In this document: positions 1 through 6,980 of the stretch, one piece after another | Layout of the letters: every line of letters starts with the position of its first letter | How positions within the stretch are numbered: position 1 is the stretch's first letter | Translations under genes and position numbers: made by a program | From: a virus | Direction: 5' to 3' (one strand) | Length of the DNA stretch: 25,480 bases | IMG/VR virus record: IMGVR_UViG_3300022602_002686 | Location: 1 to 25,480 of that record | Notes under the pieces: generated by a model | What the model saw: the letters and a program-made list of their open reading frames with translations, nothing else | Database searches by the model: none | What the model was told of the DNA's origin: nothing

Positions 1-143
1 TTATAGACTTCACAATGATTGCCATTCATGCGAATCATACCAGTTGCTGGGTTACCACTCGGATCAGGATAAACGTATGGAGTATTGTTGTGTCCGCTGA
101 CATGTAGATATCCTGAGGTGTTAGAATAGATATTATTAATCAT
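1..143 (-). CDS. Partial CDS, probable phage virion protein (N-terminal 47 residues)
   Basis: The gene runs off the left edge, so only its first 47 codons are visible. The start ATG at 143-141 overlaps the TGA stop of the upstream membrane-protein gene (ATGA), the coupling used throughout this operon. The peptide begins MINNIYSNTSGYLHVSGHNN and is rich in Asn, Ser, Thr, Gly, Tyr and Pro, with the short pattern NPATGMIRMNG. Such composition is common in beta-rich structural proteins of tailed phages, but no catalytic motif is visible. It is the last visible gene of the folE operon. A structural role is inferred from composition and context only; the C-terminal part is needed to decide. Confidence 0.6.
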   Translation of the reverse strand, partial: MINNIYSNTSGYLHVSGHNNTPYVYPDPSGNPATGMIRMNGNHCEVY

Positions 144-367
144 TTTTCAACCTTGGTTAAACGTAGGCTAACATCTCTGCCTTCGGTAATAATACGATTT
201 TCAAGTTGCAATATTTTGTGATTTAGTCTAACGATGCGAACATGAGCATATACCAATGCAGCAACTACTAAGCTAAATGTTAAACCCCACCCAGCAACAA
301 TACCGATGACCCAAGACCATAATCCATTGACTTCTCCAACGACAGTTTGCAACGATTCGACTATCAT
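140..367 (-). CDS. Small membrane protein with one transmembrane segment and a coiled-coil tail
   Basis: This 75-residue protein has a hydrophobic segment at about residues 15-44 (WSWVIGIVAGWGLTFSLVVA and onward), followed by a charged, heptad-like tail with leucines and lysines (residues 47-75). The architecture suggests an inner-membrane protein with a soluble coiled coil, as seen in spanin-like or other phage envelope proteins, but no family motif supports a function. The start is fixed by a 4-nt ATGA overlap with the upstream gene, and it overlaps the next gene in the same way. It belongs to the folE operon. Confidence 0.6.
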   Translation of the reverse strand: MIVESLQTVVGEVNGLWSWVIGIVAGWGLTFSLVVAALVYAHVRIVRLNHKILQLENRIITEGRDVSLRLTKVEK

Positions 368-693
368 GCTTTTAACTTGCTCATAGTAATAATTTTGCCT
401 AACTCACGATCAAAGTCTGCACCATCGGGGATAATATACAGCTCGCCATTGCTATATTCTTGCAGATTCATCTGAACAATAGTACCACCATTGGCTGGGG
501 TAATTTTAATAGTCATTGTTTGACTGGACTGTGGCGTTTGTGCAACCCCATATCCAGCTGGATTAATATTAATAGTTCCTTGACTGCCGCCTAAGGTGTA
601 TGACATGGGTTTTTTATCTTTCTCTATTGTAATTCTACCTGCTGCTAACCAGTTTAATATGCTGATGCGGAAGTTCTTGAACCAGAAGCTCAT
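364..693 (-). CDS. Conserved phage protein, tandem paralogue of the gene at 690-965
   Basis: The 109-residue product has a basic, amphipathic N-terminus (residues 1-27), a low-complexity Gly/Asn/Gln/Ser middle and a compact C-terminal domain. That domain reads TPANGGTIVQMNLQ, then YIIPDG, then LGKIITMSKL. The same pattern (MPAQGGTVVQIRSY, HVIPDG, IGHIVSMELL) is in the adjacent upstream gene, so the two are tandem duplicates that have diverged. The function is unknown; I recognise no enzyme motif. Start and stop both form ATGA overlaps with neighbours, which supports real translation. It is encoded in the folE operon, between the paralogue and a small membrane protein. Confidence 0.65.
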   Translation of the reverse strand: MSFWFKNFRISILNWLAAGRITIEKDKKPMSYTLGGSQGTININPAGYGVAQTPQSSQTMTIKITPANGGTIVQMNLQEYSNGELYIIPDGADFDRELGKIITMSKLKA

Positions 694-965
694 GAACGCA
701 ATAATTCCATGCTAACAATATGTCCGATGCGTGTTGCAATATCTTCGCCGTCGGGGATAACATGTGTGATGCTATTATTACGATCTGTTCGACGATCGTA
801 GCTACGAATCTGCACTACAGTTCCGCCTTGTGCCGGCATAACATTAAAGGATAGTCCTTCTACATCAACTGATCTTGCACCTACAGCTACATCCTGTGCT
901 ACAGGTTGATTGTTATACCAGTCATCTCTAACCCACTTAACAACAATTCTCTTTAGCCATTTCAT
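690..965 (-). CDS. Conserved phage protein, tandem paralogue of the gene at 364-693
   Basis: This 91-residue protein begins with a basic tryptophan-rich stretch (MKWLKRIVVKWVRDDW). It continues into the domain shared with its downstream neighbour: PAQGGTVVQI at about residues 44-53, VIPDGED at about 69-75 and IGHIVSMELL at the end. The shared core is about 45 residues, and the N-terminal extensions differ. It is coupled by a 4-nt overlap to folE upstream and to its paralogue downstream. Function is unknown. The constant GGT(I/V)VQ and IPDG motifs suggest a small structured domain, perhaps a binding protein, but that is only a guess. Confidence 0.65.
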   Translation of the reverse strand: MKWLKRIVVKWVRDDWYNNQPVAQDVAVGARSVDVEGLSFNVMPAQGGTVVQIRSYDRRTDRNNSITHVIPDGEDIATRIGHIVSMELLRS

Positions 966-1654
966 CGTGCATAACCTTGTTGTAATTTGATATTATCAAA
1001 AAACTCTTTTTTAGTATTCATGTCAATTTGGAATGCACCTGTTAATACGGTAGTTTGAGTCAATGAGCTACCTGCCATAATACCACGATTTTCGCAACAT
1101 CCGTGTGTGGCCTGAATATAAACTGCAATATTTTTACTACCAGTTGCTAAGCCGATCTCACGTGCTATGTCGTTGCACAGTTCTTCTTGTAGTGTGCCGC
1201 GACGAGCACACCACTGAGCAATCCTAGTATACTTACTAAGACCAATAAGCCTATTGGCGGCAATAATCCCAATGTAAGCCACTCCCACAACTGGCTGATG
1301 ATGATGACTACACATAGAGCGCAATTCACTCCGTACAACCAACATGCCTTTATATCCATCATCTACCTCGTTGGGAAAACTTGTTGCATCTGGTGCAGAT
1401 TCATATCTACCTGCCATAATTTCATTGTAGTACATCTTGGCCAAGCGTTTAGCTGTACCTTGACTATTGGGATCGTTTTCACGATCAATTAGTAGCGTAT
1501 CTAATACCTGCTCAAAAGCCACAGTGGCTTCCTTGATTAGTTCTGCTTTTACTTCTTCTGTTACGTATTCACTGATGTTATCACCAGCCCAAAAGCGTTT
1601 CTTATCCGCTTTCATTTTTTCACGTAATACTTGTGCTAAGTTTTTTTCTGACAT
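962..1654 (-). CDS. folE: GTP cyclohydrolase I (FolE)
   Basis: FolE converts GTP to 7,8-dihydroneopterin triphosphate, the first step of folate and of 7-deazaguanine (queuosine-type) synthesis. The 230-residue product is of family length. The zinc-site and active-site sequence MCSHHHQP (C115, H118) and the later HGCCENRG (H184, C186) match the family's CEHH and HxC sites. GLSKYTRIAQWCARR and QEEL are the usual substrate-pocket segments. It is the first gene of a minus-strand operon behind a sigma70-like promoter at 1694-1722, and its stop overlaps the next gene by 4 nt. Phages usually carry folE to supply 7-deazaguanine DNA modification. The QueD-like and TGT-like genes at 11097-13862 support that here, although a role in folate supply is possible. 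Confidence 0.93.
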   Translation of the reverse strand: MSEKNLAQVLREKMKADKKRFWAGDNISEYVTEEVKAELIKEATVAFEQVLDTLLIDRENDPNSQGTAKRLAKMYYNEIMAGRYESAPDATSFPNEVDDGYKGMLVVRSELRSMCSHHHQPVVGVAYIGIIAANRLIGLSKYTRIAQWCARRGTLQEELCNDIAREIGLATGSKNIAVYIQATHGCCENRGIMAGSSLTQTTVLTGAFQIDMNTKKEFFDNIKLQQGYAR

Positions 1655-1693
1655 TGTTTTCCTATTTTCTGTCGTGGATGACTTTATTCAGTT

Positions 1694-1722
1694 ATTGTAT
1701 AGTATTTAGACCTAGGAGTCAA
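1694..1722 (-). promoter_or_regulatory. Sigma70-like promoter of the folE operon
   Basis: On the minus strand, TTGACT (1722-1717) and TACAAT (1699-1694) are separated by exactly 17 bases, each hexamer matching the sigma70 consensus at 5 of 6 positions. The predicted start is near 1687, giving a leader of about 33 nt before the folE ATG. The same two hexamers with the same spacing precede the sliding clamp gene. The spacer also contains TCTAAATA, which resembles a T4-type late element. Confidence 0.65.
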
Positions 1723-1731
1723 TACATTTAG

Positions 1732-1739
1732 AATAAATA
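1732..1739 (+). promoter_or_regulatory. NATAAATA late-promoter-like motif before the adenylate-forming ligase
   Basis: AATAAATA fits 7 of 8 positions of the T4 late box TATAAATA and fully fits the looser NATAAATA. A T4-type late start, about 6 nt after the box, would fall near 1745, only about 3 nt before the ATG at 1748. The resulting mRNA would be nearly leaderless, and no well-placed Shine-Dalgarno sequence is visible. Confidence 0.4.
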
Positions 1740-1747
1740 CATGTTCA

Positions 1748-2833
1748 ATGAAACGTGCCGTTCTGTGTGTATCTAATCCACAAGATTATATTCCTAAATT
1801 AAACAACTATAGCATTATGGTAATTAATCCTAATGCCACTCCTGCACGAAATCAATACCTATTAGCCAATTCGGACTGGAGTTTACTAATAACAGACACT
1901 GAAGAAAAACATAGAGATGGTGCCGACTATCCAAACGAGCGTGTACTTTGGTACACCAGTGGAACCACTGGCGACAGTAAGTTCTGTAGTTTTAGTCAAG
2001 ACCAACTGGACAGCATGGCCAAGACTATTTGTAATGCTTATGATATTACAGCCAATGATAGGTATGTGAGTGTTATGAGTTTATGGCATGCACATGGTCA
2101 GGGATTTTATTGGGCAACACAATTGGCTGGATGTGAAACTCACTATTTGCCGGTTAAGGAAATTAGACATCTACCCAAATATAGTCCAACTTTTATTACA
2201 GCTATCCCAGACTTACTCAGAGTTATTGGTGAACTTGAATTTAATACCAATTTAAGATTTATTCGTGGTGCTAGTGCCCCTTTGCCGGATCTACTATACA
2301 AGGGTCTGCAGAATAAATTCAATATTCCTATAATAGAAGCATTTGGAATGACCGAAGCATTTAGTCATTGCTTTAGTAATCCGTTACATGGCAAACAACG
2401 TATAGGTACTGTGGGATTACCAGATGGTATTGATGCACGTATCATTAATGGCCATTTAGAAATTTGTGGAGCTAATATTGCAACCCCCGGATGGTTTGAT
2501 ACCGGAGACCTAGCCGAACAAGATGACCAAGGTTACTACAAAATATTAGGACGTCACCGCGATCAAATCAATATCAAAGGTGTTAAATTAAATCCATTGA
2601 GTCTAGAAAAACAATTACTTGAATCTGTTGATGGCATGCAGGAATGTGCGGTATTTGGAACTGACAATGTTAACTGTGTATATGTAGGCAATTGTGATAA
2701 AGACACTATTATTAGTTTCTTATTATCATTGGGTAGTCATTGCAGACCAAGTATTTTAGAATCTGTAGAACTAATACCGTTAAACCCGGCGGGTAAGGTT
2801 TCCCGTAGTTTGCTCAATTCGTTGTATTACTAA
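1748..2833 (+). CDS. Compact adenylate-forming (AMP-binding) acyl ligase
   Basis: This 361-residue protein carries all core motifs of the acyl-CoA synthetase/NRPS-adenylation superfamily. They are the phosphate-binding loop YTSGTTGDSK (69-78), FGMTE (199-203), the ATP-binding FDTGDL (250-255), the hinge GRHRDQINIKG (268-278) and NPAGKVSR with catalytic K350. The family normally has 500 or more residues; here most of the N-terminal subdomain is missing, but the active-site set is complete. It should activate a carboxylic acid with ATP and pass it to CoA, a carrier protein or another acceptor; the substrate cannot be read from sequence. It is a plus-strand gene facing the GalE/DegT/SGNH operon, and its last 54 bases overlap the SGNH gene tail to tail. 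Surface-glycan or lipid modification is a plausible job. Confidence 0.88.
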   Translation: MKRAVLCVSNPQDYIPKLNNYSIMVINPNATPARNQYLLANSDWSLLITDTEEKHRDGADYPNERVLWYTSGTTGDSKFCSFSQDQLDSMAKTICNAYDITANDRYVSVMSLWHAHGQGFYWATQLAGCETHYLPVKEIRHLPKYSPTFITAIPDLLRVIGELEFNTNLRFIRGASAPLPDLLYKGLQNKFNIPIIEAFGMTEAFSHCFSNPLHGKQRIGTVGLPDGIDARIINGHLEICGANIATPGWFDTGDLAEQDDQGYYKILGRHRDQINIKGVKLNPLSLEKQLLESVDGMQECAVFGTDNVNCVYVGNCDKDTIISFLLSLGSHCRPSILESVELIPLNPAGKVSRSLLNSLYY

Positions 2834-3493
2834 ATCGGCATAATTCTTGTAGGCGTCAATAGTGGGATGATTGGAATCATTATCCCACCATTGGTTATTA
2901 ATGGCTATAGTATGCAAGTGTTCTTCGTGAACTTGAGTCCAGTCGATCATCTCAAATAATTTTGGAAATCGTTGCCGACCTGCAAATGGATGATAGTTCA
3001 TGAAAAGGTACGGAATATTTAAAGTTTTTAACGTATTCTGTAAAGAAATAATTTTAATCAAGCTAGAAAAGACTTGTTGTCGATTGTTGGTAAATCTATA
3101 ATAACCATCAAACAATTCCTTTACATTTGATTCAGCATTACCGGCATTAGTACCACGTGATGATACGCCAAATACCCAGTCTTTTTGTATATACTCAAAT
3201 TCTGTAGTAGTGCGATCTCGTAGCATCTCTGGGCAAAAAGATGTATAGTATGTATTATTAAAATCACTAGGATCGTGTATTTTAAAATCCATTCTCATAA
3301 AATCCGCCCACATAATTAATACTAAATCATATTGCCTCTCGCTTAGTTCTGCAATAGTGGATTCTGAAATATACGTATTTCCGGCACCGGCAAGAGATAG
3401 ATTAATTAACTCGCAGTCTAGTTGGGATTGTATATGTACCGGCCAACTAATCCCACTGCTACTAACACTACTTCCATTGACTAAAATTCTCAT
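2780..3493 (-). CDS. SGNH-like hydrolase/acyltransferase
   Basis: The 237-residue product has SGNH/GDSL-like blocks in order: NGSSVSSSG (6-14, candidate nucleophile Ser), NLSLAGAGN (31-39, block II/III Gly and Asn), and DSNHP (206-210, the Asp-x-x-His of block V). Such proteins remove or transfer acyl groups on glycans or lipids. The core strand YDLVLIMW (55-62) has a counterpart, TDFVFVLW, in the plus-strand gene at 19980. The two look like distant paralogues. It is the last gene of the GalE-DegT-SGNH operon, started by a 4-nt overlap with the aminotransferase gene. Its C-terminal codons overlap the end of the adenylate-forming ligase. Catalysis is inferred from motifs only. Confidence 0.6.
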   Translation of the reverse strand: MRILVNGSSVSSSGISWPVHIQSQLDCELINLSLAGAGNTYISESTIAELSERQYDLVLIMWADFMRMDFKIHDPSDFNNTYYTSFCPEMLRDRTTTEFEYIQKDWVFGVSSRGTNAGNAESNVKELFDGYYRFTNNRQQVFSSLIKIISLQNTLKTLNIPYLFMNYHPFAGRQRFPKLFEMIDWTQVHEEHLHTIAINNQWWDNDSNHPTIDAYKNYADLVIQRIEQTTGNLTRRV

Positions 3494-4077
3494 TGAAAAT
3501 TTATCTTTCGCAAATCAGGATACTGATAATGTTGAGTCTCCTGATTTGCATAAGGTAATTGAACTACTCCATCTCGGCAAAGTTCTAAAGTAGGGCAGTA
3601 GTGATATCCTTGTTTAAATGTTAATTGATTCTCCCAAGGGCTAATACGTAGATCTCTACCATCGCTACGCCAACAGCTTAAAGTTTCGTACACATTTAGA
3701 CTATCTGTTAAGATAGCGCCACCCTTGCCTAGTTCAAGTGGCTTGCCGTGACCAAAACTTAAACATTGTAATTGATTACGTCGATACATGCCCTGACGTA
3801 ATAAGCGGGCACTATCCCAGATACGTGTATCCTCAAATTGATATTCACCAATCCAAGTTTGTTCTGACTCATTGAGATAATAGTACCCGATATCGAGTTG
3901 ATTTAACAACTGTGGAATACTCAGATATGTATACGGAGTAAGACCGAGAATTTCTACTTCATCGTACCGTAGACAAAGTTCTAGTGCATGTGTACACCCA
4001 TCTGTTACTACCGCGTAAGGCGCACCTGTGAACTTGGCCAATGCAGATTCAAAGTCAAATAGTGTTTGAAAGCTCAT
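3490..4077 (-). CDS. Miniature DegT/DnrJ/EryC1-type PLP aminotransferase-like protein
   Basis: The 195-residue product matches the large domain of sugar aminotransferases. It has FESALAKFTGAPYAVVTDGC-like N-terminal sequence (positions 9-28), an Asp at 88 (IWDSAR) in the place of the cofactor-ring Asp, and SFGHGKPLELGKGGAILTD (107-125), where K112 would be the PLP lysine. Family members usually have about 370-400 residues and a C-terminal domain; here the chain ends soon after a GYHYCPTLELCRDG segment. It is not obviously broken, since both ends form 4-nt overlaps with neighbours. It may be a minimal enzyme, or a PLP or sugar-binding relic. Transcribed with the galE-like gene, it probably acts on a nucleotide sugar. 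Confidence 0.65.
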   Translation of the reverse strand: MSFQTLFDFESALAKFTGAPYAVVTDGCTHALELCLRYDEVEILGLTPYTYLSIPQLLNQLDIGYYYLNESEQTWIGEYQFEDTRIWDSARLLRQGMYRRNQLQCLSFGHGKPLELGKGGAILTDSLNVYETLSCWRSDGRDLRISPWENQLTFKQGYHYCPTLELCRDGVVQLPYANQETQHYQYPDLRKINFQ

Positions 4078-5060
4078 TGACTACTATACCACTTGTAAGC
4101 CGTATCGATAATGGTGGCAATGTCGCTGTATTTAGGTTCCCATTTTAGCTTTAGTCTTGCTTCTGTAGCATCAGCAACCAGCTCTGCAGGGTCGCCCCAC
4201 CGTACTGGGCCATAATTTACAAATGACAATCCGTAGTGTTCCATTACATAATCGACAATTTGTTTATTGCTAACACCTGTGTTAGTACCAAGATTGAATA
4301 TACTAGCACCTACATTGGGTGTTCCGTCTATCCATGCCGGCAAAATATAATCAACTGCCTTAAGATGTGCTTGTGCAATATCCCAAACGTGAACATAGTC
4401 GCGAATACAAGTACCATCCGGAGTTGAAAAGTCTCCACCGTTAATGGTGAATGCTCGACCTGCTATGCTGGCTTCCAGTACACGGGCAACAATGTGAGTA
4501 GCATCTGGCTCCTGCCCTAGATCTGTTGTAATGGGCATGGCACCTGCGGCATTAAAGTAACGAAAGCACACACTAGGTAGCGCATACGCACCCCAAAAAT
4601 CCTTGAGTATTTCTTCTGTCATTGCTTTGGTATTGCCGTAAGGGCTAATAGGATTCTTCCTAGTGTGCTCTGTAATTGGTAACTTGTCCGGCTGTCCATA
4701 CACACTAGCACTTGAACTAAACATGATCAAGGGCTTTTTCTTAAAATCCTTAACCCAGTTTAACATACGAATAGTTTTACTAATGTTATTATTGTAATAC
4801 TCGCCGGGATTGGTCATACTAGGACCGACTAAACTAGTGCCAGCACAATGTACAATAACATCGGGATTAAGATCTAATATAGTAGCAAGTGCATCATCGT
4901 CAGCAAAGTCGCTGATGTAAAATCCATCTATATCTTTAAGTGTATGCTCACGCTTGACTCGATCGATAATGAATACCTCATCACCGTTCTGTTTAAATGC
5001 TCGTGCAACGTGACTACCGATATAGCCACATCCGCCAGTTACAACAATTCGTTTGCTCAT
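4074..5060 (-). CDS. galE: UDP-glucose 4-epimerase-like NAD-dependent sugar epimerase
   Basis: This short-chain dehydrogenase of 328 residues, normal for GalE, starts with the dinucleotide-binding TGGCGYIGSH (8-17). It has the catalytic set FSSSASVYG (114-122) and YGNTK (Y141, K145). RYFNAAGA, LGQEPDATHIVARV and DGTCIRDYVHVWDIAQAH are typical of GalE-type enzymes and their sugar-binding segments. It should interconvert UDP-glucose and UDP-galactose or the N-acetyl forms. It begins the coupled epimerase-aminotransferase-SGNH run, with 4-nt overlaps to both neighbours. In a phage it points to nucleotide-sugar supply for glycan synthesis. Exact substrate is not certain. Confidence 0.88.
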   Translation of the reverse strand: MSKRIVVTGGCGYIGSHVARAFKQNGDEVFIIDRVKREHTLKDIDGFYISDFADDDALATILDLNPDVIVHCAGTSLVGPSMTNPGEYYNNNISKTIRMLNWVKDFKKKPLIMFSSSASVYGQPDKLPITEHTRKNPISPYGNTKAMTEEILKDFWGAYALPSVCFRYFNAAGAMPITTDLGQEPDATHIVARVLEASIAGRAFTINGGDFSTPDGTCIRDYVHVWDIAQAHLKAVDYILPAWIDGTPNVGASIFNLGTNTGVSNKQIVDYVMEHYGLSFVNYGPVRWGDPAELVADATEARLKLKWEPKYSDIATIIDTAYKWYSSQ

Positions 5061-5281
5061 TCTTTCGCTTTTTTAGTACGAACTGTTTTAGCTTTTGTTG
5101 CTGGTTTTTTTTCTGTTGTAGTTGCAAACATAGCCAACGCTTCCATAACGTCTGCACGTAGTTTATCGTCGTCTACTACAAAGTCTACCTTACCGTTAGG
5201 ATATTGAGTACGTACACTATGGCTACCGACAGTAACAATAGGTTCTACTTCTTTACTTTTTGCTGGTTTTTTGGTTGCCAT
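5057..5281 (-). CDS. Small basic-ended hypothetical protein
   Basis: The 74-residue product has lysine-rich ends (MATKKPAKSKE and KKPATKAKTVRTKKAKE) around a short central segment with VRTQYPNGKVDFVVDDDKL. AAGGAC lies 7-12 nt upstream of the ATG as a ribosome binding site. The gene overlaps the preceding gene by 29 nt and the galE-like gene by 4 nt. Basic low-complexity ends suggest nucleic-acid contact, but no domain is recognised. Confidence 0.55.
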   Translation of the reverse strand: MATKKPAKSKEVEPIVTVGSHSVRTQYPNGKVDFVVDDDKLRADVMEALAMFATTTEKKPATKAKTVRTKKAKE

Positions 5282-5474
5282 TTTTTGTCCTTAGTTCTTT
5301 GTTTTCTTCTACTAACTCACGAGTCAGTTTTTTATAGTATACTATATCTGTTCGCATTGCGTCAAGATCTGCCTTGGTATGTTCGTAGTCTTTGGGCTGT
5401 CGATCATCTTTAGCACTGACCCGACCGCAAACAAATCCAAAGAACAATGCAAGCATAAACATTACAATACTCAT
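5253..5474 (-). CDS. Small membrane-anchored coiled-coil protein
   Basis: I choose the ATG at 5474 because it overlaps the stop of the CDGSH gene as ATGA; an in-frame upstream ATG at 5495 lacks that support. The 73-residue product starts MSIVMFMLALFFGFVCGR, a single hydrophobic segment, followed by a charged helical region (about residues 25-65) rich in Glu and Lys. The same plan and a similar start occur in the gene at 6734-6979. The topology recalls inner-membrane spanin subunits or other small phage membrane proteins; function is not known. Confidence 0.55.
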   Translation of the reverse strand: MSIVMFMLALFFGFVCGRVSAKDDRQPKDYEHTKADLDAMRTDIVYYKKLTRELVEENKELRTKNGNQKTSKK

Positions 5475-5656
5475 TCGGGTTTCCCTCCAGTACACGATCC
5501 ACCGTCAAACCAAAGTTCTTGGGCTTGCTTTTGATAGCGTTCTAATTCTATCTTGCGCTTCCACTCTTCGTACTGCTGTTCATTACGACCATGACTACCA
5601 TCACAGTAGGGCGGGTGCATGGTCTTGCCACATCCGCATCCGGGTTGATTGCTCAT
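5471..5656 (-). CDS. CDGSH-type iron-sulfur protein
   Basis: The 61-residue product contains a perfect CDGSH signature, CGCGKTMHPPYCDGSH, at residues 7-22. It fits C-x-C-x2-T-x3-P-x-C-D-G-S-H, with C7, C9, C18 and H22 as the three-Cys, one-His ligands of a 2Fe-2S cluster. Known CDGSH proteins hold redox-active, transferable clusters. The rest is a Glu/Lys/Gln-rich helix (about 26-49) and a short tail with WFDGGSCTGG. I start it at 5656, where ATGA overlaps the upstream gene, rather than at 5734, which would add 26 residues lying over that gene. Its role in the phage is unknown; cluster donation or redox sensing are options. Confidence 0.8.
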   Translation of the reverse strand: MSNQPGCGCGKTMHPPYCDGSHGRNEQQYEEWKRKIELERYQKQAQELWFDGGSCTGGKPE

Positions 5657-5862
5657 TCTGGAATCCTTATCTTTAATCCACGCCACTCTAAGACAGGTCC
5701 ACCAGTAATATCCCACCCAGTTTCTTGATTCCATTCAAGTCTATGTGGCCAAGGCCAGCTTGCAGTTTTTACTTCGTATGAACCTGGATTAACTGGATCA
5801 ACGTCTCCGGGAAACCAGTCTGTTAATAGTGATTCTAAATCTTCAGTTGTAAATGTTGTCAT
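5653..5862 (-). CDS. Small protein of a WFP...EWRG domain type
   Basis: This 69-residue protein is a stand-alone copy of a domain that also forms the C-terminus of the next gene upstream. Both read WFP, then V.P, then G.Y, a Trp-rich middle and a closing EWRG. Here the motifs are TDWFPGDVDPVNPGSYEV and VLEWRGLKI. The ATG at 5862 overlaps the stop of the upstream gene by one base (TAATG), and its own stop overlaps the CDGSH gene. The domain recurs in bacterial and phage hypothetical proteins; I do not know a function. Confidence 0.6.
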   Translation of the reverse strand: MTTFTTEDLESLLTDWFPGDVDPVNPGSYEVKTASWPWPHRLEWNQETGWDITGGPVLEWRGLKIRIPE

Positions 5863-6779
5863 TATTCTGCATCCGGGTCGTGATCAATGCCGCGCCACTC
5901 TTTAACTTTACAAGCCTCGGCAGTGGCATAGTTAGCTTCTTCGGTCCACGAGTACAACCAGCGTGATCCAGTCCATAGTGAACGAGAGAAATAAACTTCA
6001 TCTGGGCTATTTCTAGTTTGATAAACACCAACACGTGCAGGTTTAACTTTTTTAGGGAACCATTCAGTCATAGAGTATTCAGCACTATCAGCATCGTTAT
6101 AGCTTTCGTACGTGTTATCATCTTTAATTAGGTAAAAAGTAAAGTCTGAACTTTTACCGTCTGTGTTACCGCCCCAGTTATCGATATCTTCACCATCATA
6201 ATTAACACCGTAGATAATTTCTTCACCGTCAATTTCTTCTGTTGAAAACCGCAACTTAGCAATATCAAATGGAGCAGTCAGATTGATTTCACCTTCAAAA
6301 AATGTTCCCTTCTCATTGCTCTGTCCAACAAACACTACACTACCAGGTCCTTTTTGACTAATCCATACTTCGTTATCGCAATCAAACTCTGGACTACCAT
6401 CGTCTGGGTCGCCTGACATGTCCTCAATACTGAGCTCAAGAAAGCTATCTCCGTTCTCATCTTCGATCTGTAGTGTGCCAGCGTTGCGACTTACACCATG
6501 AGCATGTCCCATGTTGTCGCACTCATACCACGAACCTGGATTAAAAGGTTGCATATCCTCTGGAATATTATTTTCTTCTGCGTAGTCACTGTCCCATGCA
6601 AACGCACTCACATCAAGTCTACGCTTTTTAAAGTAATCAAACTGAGCACGATCGATGGTGCCCATAACCTTTTCGCCACCATAACCCCACATCTGAATCT
6701 TATAAGTGCGTGGGGTAAATTTAAGAACTTGGATTAGTTCTTCTGCTGTAATATCTTTAATGTCTGCTTGGTTTCCCAT
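5862..6779 (-). CDS. Large acidic hypothetical phage protein with C-terminal WFP...EWRG domain
   Basis: The 305-residue product is strongly acidic, with Asp/Glu/Gly-rich stretches in the middle (about 100-230). It contains no recognised catalytic motif. The N-terminus has a short helical region and a segment YKIQMWGYGGEKVMGTI. The C-terminal ~65 residues (MTEWFPKKVKPARVGVYQ to VKEWRGIDHD) are homologous to the whole of the adjacent small protein, so this is a fusion or the small gene is a duplicated fragment. A GAGG-like ribosome binding site precedes the ATG at 6779, and the first 46 nt overlap the upstream gene. Function is unknown; acidity could indicate cation binding or DNA mimicry, which is unproven. 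Confidence 0.6.
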   Translation of the reverse strand: MGNQADIKDITAEELIQVLKFTPRTYKIQMWGYGGEKVMGTIDRAQFDYFKKRRLDVSAFAWDSDYAEENNIPEDMQPFNPGSWYECDNMGHAHGVSRNAGTLQIEDENGDSFLELSIEDMSGDPDDGSPEFDCDNEVWISQKGPGSVVFVGQSNEKGTFFEGEINLTAPFDIAKLRFSTEEIDGEEIIYGVNYDGEDIDNWGGNTDGKSSDFTFYLIKDDNTYESYNDADSAEYSMTEWFPKKVKPARVGVYQTRNSPDEVYFSRSLWTGSRWLYSWTEEANYATAEACKVKEWRGIDHDPDAE

Positions 6780-6979
6780 AACTCGCCTCTTAGTTGATTT
6801 TCTATTACTCGGTAGTTTTGGACTTCGGATAATAGTGATTGATTTAATGAAAGTTGATACTCGTACTCTTTGCGTTCTTTAGCTGTCATTTCAAGTTGCT
6901 TAATTACTTCTTTGGGTGCAGAAGTGCGCCCTGCTGTAAAGCAAACAATACCAACAATAATGTAAAGTACTATATCCAT
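6734..6979 (-). CDS. Small membrane-anchored coiled-coil protein
   Basis: The 81-residue protein starts MDIVLYIIVGIVCFTAGRTS, a single membrane segment ending in AGR.SA, followed by a long charged helix (about 22-81) with heptad-like Leu/Tyr spacing. The segment VCGRVSA in the gene at 5253-5474 aligns with FTAGRTSA here, so the two may be distant relatives. TCTAAATA lies just upstream of the ATG (6993-6986). A spanin-like or membrane-tether role is possible but not shown. Confidence 0.5.
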   Translation of the reverse strand: MDIVLYIIVGIVCFTAGRTSAPKEVIKQLEMTAKERKEYEYQLSLNQSLLSEVQNYRVIENQLRGELWETKQTLKILQQKN

Positions 6980-6980
6980 A

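Noticed and set aside
1165-1362. 65-codon hydrophobic minus-strand frame resembling a membrane protein
   Set aside because: It is a different frame inside folE; folE's active-site sequence explains this DNA.
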